59,045 nucleotides of DNA, taken from contig CADEFJ010000006.1 in the NCBI GenBank assembly GCA_902826575.1, positions 2,413 to 61,457 on the forward strand. Direction: 5' to 3'. Made by a program: the position numbers and the translations under genes. The notes under the pieces are model-generated. The model was not told the DNA's origin, searched no databases, and saw nothing but the letters and a program-made list of their open reading frames with translations. Positions 41,620 to 49,741 of the stretch are shown piece by piece (position 1 is the stretch's first letter; each line of letters begins with the position of its first letter). Source of the DNA: an uncultured Pseudomonadota bacterium. GTDB taxonomy: Bacteria > Pseudomonadota > Gammaproteobacteria > Steroidobacterales > Steroidobacteraceae.

Positions 41620-42822
41620 ATGCATGCGGCCGGGCTGCAGCTTTGGCGCTACCGCGTGCGCTCTCTGCTGGTCATGACCTGCGCGGCGCTCGGTGTCGCC
41701 GGCTCCATCGCCGCGGTGAACTATGCCTCGGGCGGACGCCAGCAGGTGATCGAGCAGGTCGCGCGGCTCGGCACCAACGTGATCGTCGTGTCGGCATTGC
41801 AGGATCGCGGGCGGGGCGGGCGCGCGCGCAGCGGCGCGATCGTGACCACGCTGCGCGAGGCCGACTACCGCGCAATCCGCCGCGATATTCCGGAGATCGT
41901 ACGTAGCTCGGCGCTCGTGTCCTCGGGACTGCGACTGAAGGCGGGCGGCCTGTCGAAGGTGGCGCCGGTGGTGGGCTGCGAGCCCGACTTCTTCCGCATC
42001 CGACACTGGGCGCTGGGTGACGGTGAGCCGTTCGATGACACCCACCTGCGGCGTTCGGCGCGCGTGGCGCTGCTCGGCGCGACCGTCGCGAAGGATCTGT
42101 TCGGCGCGGACTCGCCGATCGGCGAGCGCCTGTTCATCAACCGGGTGCCGTTCGAGGTGATAGGGGTGCTCGCCGAGCGCGGCCAGGGGCTCGACGTGAC
42201 GAACGAGGACGCGCAGGTATACGTGCCGCTGACGACGGCGATGCGTCGCCTGATGAACGCCGAGCACTACGGTTCGCTGGTGCTCGAAGTCGGCCAGTTT
42301 GCGCAGCTGCCGCGAGCCGTACGGGAAGTCACGGCGCTGTTGCAGGAGCGGCATCGCACCGGCCGCTTCCGGCCGGACGATTTCTCGGTGCTCAACCAGC
42401 AGGATCTGGCCGATACCCGCCTGGCGGCGGCGGCGCGGCTCGGCTTCTTCGTGCGCTGGATCGGCCTGTCGGCGCTGCTCGTGGCCGGCATCGGCGTGCT
42501 AGCCATGGCGTGGATCACGGTGCGCGAGCGCACCCGCGAGATCGGCACGCGGCGCGCACTTGGCGCGACCGCGGCCGACATCTTCTTCCAGTTCGCGTTC
42601 GAGGCAATGGTGCTCGCGACTTGCGGCGCCGCGCTCGGCGTGGCGATGGGCTGGGCCGTCTCCGCACTGGTCGCCGTGCGCGCCGGGATACCCTTCGTCT
42701 TCAATCTCGGCAATGCGACGCTTGCCTTCGCGGTCGCGGTCCTGGTCAATCTCGCGTTCGTCAGCTGGCCGGCGCGCCGCGCCGCGCGCCTCGATCCGAT
42801 CACCGCGCTGCGGCATGCCTGA
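41620..42822 (+). CDS. MacB/FtsX-type ABC permease (second)
   Basis: A 400-residue second permease of the same architecture: a helix near 12-32 (RVRSLLVMTCAALGVAGSIAAV), a periplasmic MacB_PCD domain, and an FtsX core with RTREIGTRRALGA and a C-terminal ASP/PARRAARLDPITALRHA ending. It shares the cassette with the first permease, so the exporter is probably a heterodimer on one ATPase, unlike homodimeric MacB. ATG 41620 is the first start after the preceding stop; earlier in-frame starts (for example 41557) lie inside the first permease gene. Confidence 0.9.
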   Translation: MHAAGLQLWRYRVRSLLVMTCAALGVAGSIAAVNYASGGRQQVIEQVARLGTNVIVVSALQDRGRGGRARSGAIVTTLREADYRAIRRDIPEIVRSSALVSSGLRLKAGGLSKVAPVVGCEPDFFRIRHWALGDGEPFDDTHLRRSARVALLGATVAKDLFGADSPIGERLFINRVPFEVIGVLAERGQGLDVTNEDAQVYVPLTTAMRRLMNAEHYGSLVLEVGQFAQLPRAVREVTALLQERHRTGRFRPDDFSVLNQQDLADTRLAAAARLGFFVRWIGLSALLVAGIGVLAMAWITVRERTREIGTRRALGATAADIFFQFAFEAMVLATCGAALGVAMGWAVSALVAVRAGIPFVFNLGNATLAFAVAVLVNLAFVSWPARRAARLDPITALRHA

Positions 42823-42849
42823 CCCCGACGTCGCGAGCCGCAGCAGCAG

Positions 42850-43560
42850 TCAATCCACAGCGCGCGACGACTCGCGCGGGCGCAACCACCCCGCCGCGAG
42901 CCAGCAGCCGAGCGCCCACGCCGCGCCGATGCACCAGCCGGCGAGCACGTCGGTCGGCCAGTGCACGCCGAGGAATACGCGGCTCACACCGATCAGCAAG
43001 GCGAGGCAAGCGCCAACCGCAAGCACATAGACCTTCATGCGGCGCGTCGATTGCACCGTCGCGAGCAGCGCGGCGAGCGTGAGCCAGGTGACAGTCGACA
43101 TCATTGCATGCCCGCTCGGAAAGCTGAGCGAGCTGACGTCGACGAGATGCGCGACGAGGTCGGGACGCGGTCGTTCGAAGGCCGCTTTCAGCAGATTCGA
43201 CACCAGCACACCGCCGCCGACCGCAACCGTGACGAGCAGCGCGGTCGCGCGTCGGCCCGCGAGCAGCAGATACCCGAGCGTGACCAGCGTGACGGCCGTG
43301 AGCACCGGAGTGCCACCGAGCGTCGTGATGTCACGGAAGGCCGCCTCCAGCCAGGCGGGGCCGAGCGGATCGGCGCTGTCGCCGGCGGTGCGCAGCGCGA
43401 GCAGCACGGCGCGATCGAAGCCATGCGTGTCGCCGTCGGTCACCTCGTCGGCGAGTTCCGCGAACGCGAGCAGCAGCCCCGCGACCAGGAGCAGCGCCGA
43501 CAGGGCCGCAGCGAGGCCGCGGCGGCCGCGCGCAGCCCGAGGTTCAGCGGGCAATCGCAC
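42850..43560 (-). CDS. PAP2-family phosphatase
   Basis: A 236-residue, roughly six-helix membrane phosphatase starting at GTG 43560. The three PAP2 motifs are present: KAAFERPRPD near 121-130, PSGH near 145-148 and SRVFLGVHWPTDV near 192-204, with the catalytic His in each of the last two. Likely dephosphorylates lipid phosphates such as undecaprenyl pyrophosphate or phosphatidate on the periplasmic face. Its start overlaps the end of the DctA-like gene by 17 bases on the same strand. Confidence 0.93.
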   Translation of the reverse strand: MRLPAEPRAARGRRGLAAALSALLLVAGLLLAFAELADEVTDGDTHGFDRAVLLALRTAGDSADPLGPAWLEAAFRDITTLGGTPVLTAVTLVTLGYLLLAGRRATALLVTVAVGGGVLVSNLLKAAFERPRPDLVAHLVDVSSLSFPSGHAMMSTVTWLTLAALLATVQSTRRMKVYVLAVGACLALLIGVSRVFLGVHWPTDVLAGWCIGAAWALGCWLAAGWLRPRESSRAVD

Positions 43561-44785
43561 GGCGCTCGCGCCCGAGCAGCACGGTCACGGCGAGATCGGC
43601 CGTGACATTGCAGATCGTTCGGAACACGTCCGGCAGTACCTCGACCGCGAGCAGCAGCGCGAGCACCTCGACCGGCAGGCCCATGGCGAGGCAGATCGGC
43701 ATCACACCGAAGAAGTAGCTCACCTGGCTCGATACGCCGACACTGCCGATGCTCGTTGCGATCGACACCATCGCGCCGGTGGCGATCTGCACTGGAGTGA
43801 GCTCCATGCCGTACAGAGCGGCGACGAAGATCGCCGCACTGAGGTTGGCAATGGCGGTGCTCACGCGAAACAGTGACACCGCGAGCGGCAGCACGAGGCC
43901 GGCCACGCCGGTGGGCAGTCGAAACTCCTTGTGCGCGACTTCGAGCATCGCCGGCAGCGTCGCGAGCGAGGACTGGGTGCTTGCGGCCACCACCTGCGCG
44001 GAGGCCGCGCCGCGCGCGAACCGGGGCAGCGTGATGTCCTTGCTGAGTGCCGCGATCGGATACATGGCGCCGGTGGCGAGCAGGCACATCACCGACAGCA
44101 GCACGATGTAGTAGAGGAGTGCGCCGGCCGCGTTGAGGCCGCCGTGGTAGCCGACGCCCAGCGCCAGTGCGAACACGCCGACTGGTGCCGCCCACAGGAT
44201 CCACTTCACGATCGTGATCATCGCGTCCGCGACGGCCTGGAAGAAGCCGGTGATGCGGTCGCGGGAATCCGGCGCGATGCGGGTGGTGGCGAATGCAAAG
44301 AACAGCGCGAACACGATCAGCGGCAGCACCGCGCCCTCGGCGGCGGCCTGCACCGGGTTGACCGGCACGATGCCGATGAGCCATTCGCCGACCGGCGCGA
44401 TGTCCGGCGCAGGCTGGTTCAGCGTGAGGGCGCCGGCGCGCAATGCCGCTGCGGCGCTCGAGGGAATCGGAAATGTATCGAGTATCAGCGGTGCGATCAG
44501 TGCGCCCGCCACGACCGCCCCGGCGAGAAACAGCAGGAACGTCGCCAGCGTGCGTGCCGCCAGCTTGCCGGCATTCGCGGCGCTCGCCGCCGACGCGACG
44601 CCGGTGACCAGCACCGAGAACACGAGCGGCATCACCGTCATGCGCAGCGCATTCACCCACAGCGTGCCCACCGGCTGCAGCACGGCGACGATGCGCGCGA
44701 GGTCGCTGCTGCCGAGTGCCGCAATGGCCGCACCGAGCCCGAGGCCCAGTACGAGGCTCAGGATGATGCGGTTGGTCGGCGACAT
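43544..44785 (-). CDS. Dicarboxylate/amino acid:cation symporter (DctA/GltP family)
   Basis: A 413-residue carrier of the DAACS (SLC1) family with eight helices and two re-entrant loops. Typical blocks are LAARTLATFLLFLAGAVVAGALIAP, the HP1 serine-rich segment AASTQSSLATLPAML near residue 270, the PLAVSLFRVSTAIANLSAAIFVAALYG segment (NMDG-like region reads FRVST) near 300, and HP2 SSQVSYFFG near 345. Imports C4-dicarboxylates, glutamate or similar with Na+ or H+; exact substrate not assignable. Transcribed ahead of the PAP2 gene and divergent from alkB. Confidence 0.9.
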   Translation of the reverse strand: MSPTNRIILSLVLGLGLGAAIAALGSSDLARIVAVLQPVGTLWVNALRMTVMPLVFSVLVTGVASAASAANAGKLAARTLATFLLFLAGAVVAGALIAPLILDTFPIPSSAAAALRAGALTLNQPAPDIAPVGEWLIGIVPVNPVQAAAEGAVLPLIVFALFFAFATTRIAPDSRDRITGFFQAVADAMITIVKWILWAAPVGVFALALGVGYHGGLNAAGALLYYIVLLSVMCLLATGAMYPIAALSKDITLPRFARGAASAQVVAASTQSSLATLPAMLEVAHKEFRLPTGVAGLVLPLAVSLFRVSTAIANLSAAIFVAALYGMELTPVQIATGAMVSIATSIGSVGVSSQVSYFFGVMPICLAMGLPVEVLALLLAVEVLPDVFRTICNVTADLAVTVLLGRERRAIAR

Positions 44786-44828
44786 GCGCGGGCTTTCTTG
44801 TTGCGCTTATCCGTGGCTACAGTGTCGC

Positions 44829-45449
44829 ATGAATCGGCAGGCCGCAATTGCCATCGCGCCCGAGGTGACGCTGCTGCGGGGCTTTGCCGCGCCGACCGGG
44901 CCCATCGTCGATGCGATAGGCCCAATCGCGGCACGCGCCCCGTTCCGTCGGCTGACGACACCCGGTGGCGGCATGATGTCGGTCGCAATGACCAACTGCG
45001 GCCCGTGGGGCTGGCACAGCGACGCGCGCGGCTATCGCTACGTCGCTCGCGATCCGCTCTCCGGCGATCCGTGGCATCCGATGCCGGAGCTGTTCTCCCG
45101 GCTCGCGACCACGGCGGCGGCGCGCGGCGGCTTCCCCGGCTTCGAGCCCGACGCCTGCCTCGTCAACCGCTACGAGCCGGGCGCGCAAATGGGCGCGCAC
45201 CGTGACCACGACGAGCTCGACATGGGCCATCCGATCGTGTCGGTCTCGATCGGACTGCCGGCGCTGTTCCTCTGGTATGGCGCGCGCCGCGGCGGCAAGC
45301 CGCTCGCCACGCTCGTCGAGGACGGGGACGTGGTCGTGTGGGGCGGCAGCGCACGCGCCGGCTATCACGGCGTGCGCAAGCTGCAGGCCGGCGAGCACCC
45401 GACGACGGGTGCGCTGCGTTACAACCTCACTTTCCGTCGCGCGAAATAG
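44829..45449 (+). CDS. alkB: DNA oxidative demethylase AlkB
   Basis: A 206-residue Fe(II)/2-oxoglutarate dioxygenase that repairs 1-methyladenine and 3-methylcytosine. Metal ligands are His124, Asp126 (AHRDHDE) and His180 (GYHGV), and the 2-oxoglutarate-binding Arg198 and Arg203 lie in RYNLTFR. N-terminal substrate lid includes MMSVAMTNCGPWGWHSD. The start at ATG 44829 gives the normal length; longer in-frame extensions run into the divergent DctA gene. Overlaps the convergent M19 gene by 23 bases. No ada or alkA is nearby. Confidence 0.95.
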   Translation: MNRQAAIAIAPEVTLLRGFAAPTGPIVDAIGPIAARAPFRRLTTPGGGMMSVAMTNCGPWGWHSDARGYRYVARDPLSGDPWHPMPELFSRLATTAAARGGFPGFEPDACLVNRYEPGAQMGAHRDHDELDMGHPIVSVSIGLPALFLWYGARRGGKPLATLVEDGDVVVWGGSARAGYHGVRKLQAGEHPTTGALRYNLTFRRAK

Positions 45450-46686
45450 AACTCGCCGCGGGCGTGCTCTTCTGCAGTTCGCGCGCCACCCGCTCGGCTT
45501 GCTCCATCGCGCGCAGCACGTTCTCCCCGGCGAGTTTCGCGAGGTCGCGGTCCGACCAGCCGCGGCGGATCAGTTCGGCGAACAGGTTCGGGTACATCGA
45601 CACATCGCTCAGGCCCTCGGGCCACAGGTCGTTGCCATCGAAGTCCCCGCCGATACCCACATGGTCGTGGCCCGCGAGTTTGACGACATGCTCGATATGG
45701 TCGGCGACGTCGCCAACGGTGACTCGGGGCAGCACCAGGTTCTTCTTGAATTCTTCGTACATCGCGCGGCGTTCGTCGGCCGACGCGGTCTGCGGCGAGC
45801 TCGCGTAGAACTCCTTCATGGCCGGAAACAGTACGTTTGCCGCATCGGCCGATACAAAACCGGCGACGAAGGTGACCATCAGCACCCCGCCGTTGGCCGG
45901 CAGGCGCGCAATGACGTCGTCCGGCACGTTGCGCGAGATATCGACCAGGCCGCGCGCCGCGGCGTGCGAGAAAATCACCGGCGCCTTCGACACGTCGAGC
46001 GCATCGTGCATCGTGTCGGCCGAAGTGTGCGACAGGTCGACGAGCATGCCGAGGCGGTTCATCTCGCGCACCACCTGCTCGCCGAACGGCGACAGGCCAT
46101 TGAACTTCGGTGTAGCGGGCATTGCCGAATCGGCCCAGTCGGTGTGCGAGTTGTGCGTCAGGGTCATGTAACGCACACCGAGGTCGTAGTAGGCGCGCAG
46201 CGGGGCGAACGAATTCTCGAGGCCGTAGCCGCCCTCCATGCCGAGCAGCGAGCCGATGCGCCCGGCCCGGTGTGCGGCACGCACCTCCGCCGCGGTGCCG
46301 GCGAGCCGGAACACATCCGGGTACTTCGTGATCAGGCGCCGCGCGATGTCGATCTGCTCGAGTTGCATGCGGGCCTGGCCGCTCTGCAGCTCGCCCGGGA
46401 TATACACCGACCAGAATTGTGCGCCGACATGCCCGGCGCGCAGGCGCGCGATGTCGGTCTGCCCGGGTACCGTGCCGCGCAGGTCGTATGCATCGACATC
46501 GCCCGGTGCCGCGGCGTAGCCGCGGATGGCGATCGGCAGGTCGTTGTGGCCGTCGACGAGGATGGTGTTCGACAGCACGCGATTGGCGCGCGCCAGCGCA
46601 TCGTCGTCGGCGCCAGCCGGGGACCAGGTCGCGGCAAGGAGCAGCGCGAGCGAGGCGGTCGTCCCGATTCCACGATGCGTTACCAT
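45427..46686 (-). CDS. Exported membrane dipeptidase, peptidase M19
   Basis: A 419-residue renal-dipeptidase-like (M19) metallopeptidase with amidohydrolase fold. Signal peptide 1-27 (ends SPAGA). The zinc site is shown by LVDGHNDLPIAIRG near 40-53 (HxD), the bridging Glu in LLGMEGGYGLE near 140, the His in TLTHNSHTDWAD, VDLSHTSADTMHDAL near 230 and the C-terminal HVGIGGDFDG near 345. Cleaves dipeptides, including D-amino-acid-containing ones, in the periplasm. Start at 46686 chosen because AGGAGA lies eight bases upstream and the signal begins there; ATGs further upstream are out of the usual spacing. Confidence 0.92.
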   Translation of the reverse strand: MVTHRGIGTTASLALLLAATWSPAGADDDALARANRVLSNTILVDGHNDLPIAIRGYAAAPGDVDAYDLRGTVPGQTDIARLRAGHVGAQFWSVYIPGELQSGQARMQLEQIDIARRLITKYPDVFRLAGTAAEVRAAHRAGRIGSLLGMEGGYGLENSFAPLRAYYDLGVRYMTLTHNSHTDWADSAMPATPKFNGLSPFGEQVVREMNRLGMLVDLSHTSADTMHDALDVSKAPVIFSHAAARGLVDISRNVPDDVIARLPANGGVLMVTFVAGFVSADAANVLFPAMKEFYASSPQTASADERRAMYEEFKKNLVLPRVTVGDVADHIEHVVKLAGHDHVGIGGDFDGNDLWPEGLSDVSMYPNLFAELIRRGWSDRDLAKLAGENVLRAMEQAERVARELQKSTPAASSISRDGK

Positions 46687-46732
46687 GCGACCATTCTCCT
46701 GGGGGATTCGAATCATGCGGGGAGTACGAAAC

Positions 46733-48175
46733 ATGACTTTAATGCGCTCTGGGTTCTTCGGACTGCTGATTGTAGCGACCGGTCCGTTGTACGGCGCCGA
46801 TCTGTCCGCCCGCGACCGCGACTCGCTGTTGCGCGCGGTCGATGCACACGCGGCACAGGCCGGCAGGGCCGCCCTCGAGATCTGGAACTGGGCCGAGGTC
46901 GGCTACCAGGAGGAGCGCAGCTCGGCGCTGCTGCAAGAGGAGCTTGCGGATGCGGGCTTCAGCGTGCAGACGGCAGTCGCCGGCATGCCGACCAGCTTCA
47001 TCGCGACCGCGGGTGCGGGCGAGCCGGTGATCGCGATCCTCGCGGAGTTCGATGCGCTGCCCGGGATTTCACAGGCGGCGGTCGCCGAGCGGCAGCTGGT
47101 CGAGGGCAAGAACGCGGCACATGCCTGCGGGCACAATCTCTTCGGCGCCGGCTCGGCCAGCGCGGCGATCGTCCTGAAGGACTGGCTCGCCGCGCGCGGC
47201 GTCTCCGGCACGATCCGCCTCTATGGCACGCCCGCCGAGGAGGGCGGCGCCGGCAAGGCCTATATGGTCCGCGCGGGCCTGTTCGATGACGTGGACGTCG
47301 CGTTGCACTGGCACGCCGGGGACCGCAACGACGCGAGCCAGAACGGCTCGAACAGCAACAAGTCAGGCAAGTTCCGCTTCCACGGCATATCGAGCCACGC
47401 AGCCGGCGCGCCGGACAAGGGTCGCTCGGCACTCGACGGCGTCGAGGCGATGAACATCATGGCCAACATGATGCGCGAGCACATGCCGACCGAGGCGCGC
47501 ATGCACTACGTGATCACACGCGGCGGCGCGGCGCCAAACGTCGTGCCCGACTTCGCCGAAGCTTTCTATTACGTACGCCATCCCGATCCGCGCATGGTGC
47601 AGCAGCTGTGGGAGCGCCTGACGAAAATCGCGGAGGGCGCCGCGCTCGGCACCGGCACGACCTGGGAGGTCGAGATCATCCACGGCGCCTATCCGCTGCT
47701 CGCCAATCACACGCTCGGTCGCGTGATGCAGGCGAATCTCGAGCGCGTCGGCGGCGTGCGCTACGACGCCGATGAGGCGGCATTCGCGCAACGCATTTTC
47801 GCGACGCTCGACAGTCCGCGGCGCGCACTCGGCAGCGAGCAGGTCGTGCAGCCCTACGCGCCCGAGCAGCATTTCGGCTCGACCGACGTCGGCGATGTCA
47901 GCTGGACCGTGCCTACGGTGGGGCTCAACACGGCGACCTGGGTGCCAGGCACGTCGTCGCATAGCTGGCAGGCCGCGGCGGCGGCCGGCATGAGCATCGG
48001 CATGAAGGGCATGAACAATGCGTCGAAGGCACTGGCGCTCACCGCTGCGCGCCTGTACCTCGACCCGGCACTCATCGCCGCGGCCCGCAAGGAGTTCCTC
48101 GCGGCACGCGGCGCGGATTTCGTCTATCGGCCGATGGTCGGCGATCGCGCGCCGCCGCTCGACTATCGCAAGTAG
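46733..48175 (+). CDS. Exported M20-family amidohydrolase (AbgB-like)
   Basis: A 480-residue zinc amidohydrolase of the M20D group, closest in pattern to p-aminobenzoyl-glutamate hydrolase subunit B. Signal peptide about 1-20 (ends LYGA). Metal/catalytic motifs: CGHNLFGAGSA near 125, YGTPAEEGGAGK near 162 (catalytic Glu pair), DVALHWHAGDRND near 190, GISSHAAGAPDKGRSALD near 219 with lid-domain His, and C-terminal SSHSWQA near 408 as the final His ligand. GGGGAG lies eight bases upstream. Divergent from the M19 dipeptidase across 46 bases, so both may share regulation. Confidence 0.92.
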   Translation: MTLMRSGFFGLLIVATGPLYGADLSARDRDSLLRAVDAHAAQAGRAALEIWNWAEVGYQEERSSALLQEELADAGFSVQTAVAGMPTSFIATAGAGEPVIAILAEFDALPGISQAAVAERQLVEGKNAAHACGHNLFGAGSASAAIVLKDWLAARGVSGTIRLYGTPAEEGGAGKAYMVRAGLFDDVDVALHWHAGDRNDASQNGSNSNKSGKFRFHGISSHAAGAPDKGRSALDGVEAMNIMANMMREHMPTEARMHYVITRGGAAPNVVPDFAEAFYYVRHPDPRMVQQLWERLTKIAEGAALGTGTTWEVEIIHGAYPLLANHTLGRVMQANLERVGGVRYDADEAAFAQRIFATLDSPRRALGSEQVVQPYAPEQHFGSTDVGDVSWTVPTVGLNTATWVPGTSSHSWQAAAAAGMSIGMKGMNNASKALALTAARLYLDPALIAAARKEFLAARGADFVYRPMVGDRAPPLDYRK

Positions 48176-49062
48176 AAGTCGATCAGCGGCACGCTGGCGA
48201 GCGAGGCAAGCACGCCGATCGCGAGCATGGCGTGTCCGACCGCCGCGTCGAGATTGCGCTCTTCGGCGAGGAGGGTCGCGGATACCATCGGGCCCATGGC
48301 GGCCTGCAGTACGCCGACCGTGAGCAACAGGCCCTGGGTGCCGATCGCAATGCCGAGCAGCCACACGAGCAGCGGCGCGGCCATGAGTTTCCAGCCGAGA
48401 CCCAGGCCGACCGCCTGCAACTGCGTGGCACTGATCCGCCAGCGCAGCTGCAGGCCGATCGCCAGCAGCGCGAGTGGCGAGAGTGTGGCGCCGACGATTC
48501 GCAATACCTGATCGAACCACGCCGGCCAGCCGCCGAGCTGGCCGGCGATGAAGCCGGCGATGCAGGCGAGGAACGGCGGGAACAACACGATGCGCCGGAT
48601 CAGCGCGCCCGCGCGTGCGCGCTCGCCGCCGTACCAGGAGGCGATGATCACGCCGCCGGTGGAGAGCGCGATGAAGCAACCGAGCTGATCGGCCACCGCG
48701 GCGAGCGGCAGGGCCTGCGGGCCGTGCAGCGCCTCGATCAGGGGATATCCCGTGAACGCCGTGTTGCCGAGGCCGGCGGTCAGCGCCACCGCGCCGATGC
48801 GCGCGCGCGACCAGCCGAAGTATGCGCCGCCCATCGCTGCCACGGCCCAGCCACCGGCGAACACGAGCCACATCGCGGCGACGAGGAACCACAGCTCGCG
48901 CTCGAAGGTGAGCCGCGGCAGCAGTGTCAGCACGAGTGCCGGCAACGCGATGCGCAGGACCCACCAGCTGATGGCGCGTGCCAGGCGCTGCGGGTCGCGA
49001 ATGACTCGCGCGGCAACGACGCCGAGGGCGAGACAGGCGACGAGCAGCGCAACGCCGGTCAT
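48163..49062 (-). CDS. AEC (auxin efflux carrier) family transporter
   Basis: A 299-residue, ten-helix carrier of the AEC/bile-acid-like superfamily. The two five-helix repeats are visible, with ISWWVLRIALPALVLTLL near 30-47, GLGNTAFTGYPLIEALHG near 95-112 (conserved N...GYP crossover), and the second-half equivalent GLLLTVGVLQAAMGPMVSATLLAEE near 228-252. Bacterial members move malonate, malate or other organic acids. Its 3' end overlaps the convergent amidohydrolase by 13 bases; the exporter operon lies upstream on the same strand, eight bases away. Confidence 0.88.
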   Translation of the reverse strand: MTGVALLVACLALGVVAARVIRDPQRLARAISWWVLRIALPALVLTLLPRLTFERELWFLVAAMWLVFAGGWAVAAMGGAYFGWSRARIGAVALTAGLGNTAFTGYPLIEALHGPQALPLAAVADQLGCFIALSTGGVIIASWYGGERARAGALIRRIVLFPPFLACIAGFIAGQLGGWPAWFDQVLRIVGATLSPLALLAIGLQLRWRISATQLQAVGLGLGWKLMAAPLLVWLLGIAIGTQGLLLTVGVLQAAMGPMVSATLLAEERNLDAAVGHAMLAIGVLASLASVPLIDFYLR

Positions 49063-49069
49063 GGCTGCG

Positions 49070-49741
49070 CTATGCGAGTCGGCCGTCGATGATCTCGACC
49101 TGTCGGTCGGCGCCCGCGGCGAAGTGATCGTCGTGCGTGACGGCGATGACCGTGCGATCGTGGCTGCGCACCAGCTCCTTCAGGATGTCCTTCACGTTGA
49201 TGCTCGATTTCGAATCGAGCGCGCCGGTGGGCTCGTCGGTGAGGATGATCGGCGGATCATTCGCCAGCGCACGGGCAATCGCGACGCGTTGGCGCTGTCC
49301 GCCGGAGAGCTGCGAAGGGCGCTTGTGCTCGTGCCCGGCGAGGCCGAGGTCCTGCAGCAACTGCAGCGCGCGCTGGCGCTGCCGGTCGGCGGGCAGGCGG
49401 CCGAGCCGGCGCATGGGCAGGCGCACGTTGTCGAATGCGGAAAACTCCGCCAGCAGGAAGTGGAACTGGAACACGAAGCCGAGCTTGGCAAGGCGCATGG
49501 CCGCGAGCCGGTCTTCGTCGTAGTCGGTGGTCGGCTCACCCTCGAGCGTGAGCGTACCCGAGGTCGGCTGGTCCAGCAGCCCGAGCAGGTACAACAGCGA
49601 AGACTTGCCCGATCCGGAAGGGCCCTTGATGACGACGAATTCGCCTCGATCAATGCTGAGCGAGACATCCCGCACCAGTGTCACCGGTACCTCGCCAGGC
49701 AGGGTGCGGGTGAGGTTCTCCGCGACGAGTATCGCGCTCAT
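49070..49741 (-). CDS. LolD/MacB-like ABC ATP-binding protein
   Basis: A 223-residue ATPase with Walker A GPSGSGKS near 39-46, Q-loop region VFQFHFLLAEFSAFDNVRLPM near 90, signature LSGGQRQRVAIARAL near 141 and Walker B IILTDEPTGALDS near 162; the conserved His is in VTHDDHF. It serves the FtsX-like permease whose gene overlaps its ATG by four bases (ATGA). Last gene of a three-gene unit: adaptor, permease, ATPase. Confidence 0.94.
   Translation of the reverse strand: MSAILVAENLTRTLPGEVPVTLVRDVSLSIDRGEFVVIKGPSGSGKSSLLYLLGLLDQPTSGTLTLEGEPTTDYDEDRLAAMRLAKLGFVFQFHFLLAEFSAFDNVRLPMRRLGRLPADRQRQRALQLLQDLGLAGHEHKRPSQLSGGQRQRVAIARALANDPPIILTDEPTGALDSKSSINVKDILKELVRSHDRTVIAVTHDDHFAAGADRQVEIIDGRLA

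Noticed and set aside
42850-44785. PAP2 and DctA-like genes as an unusual fusion
   Set aside because: They are in different frames and only overlap by 17 bases; both are complete by their own family motifs.
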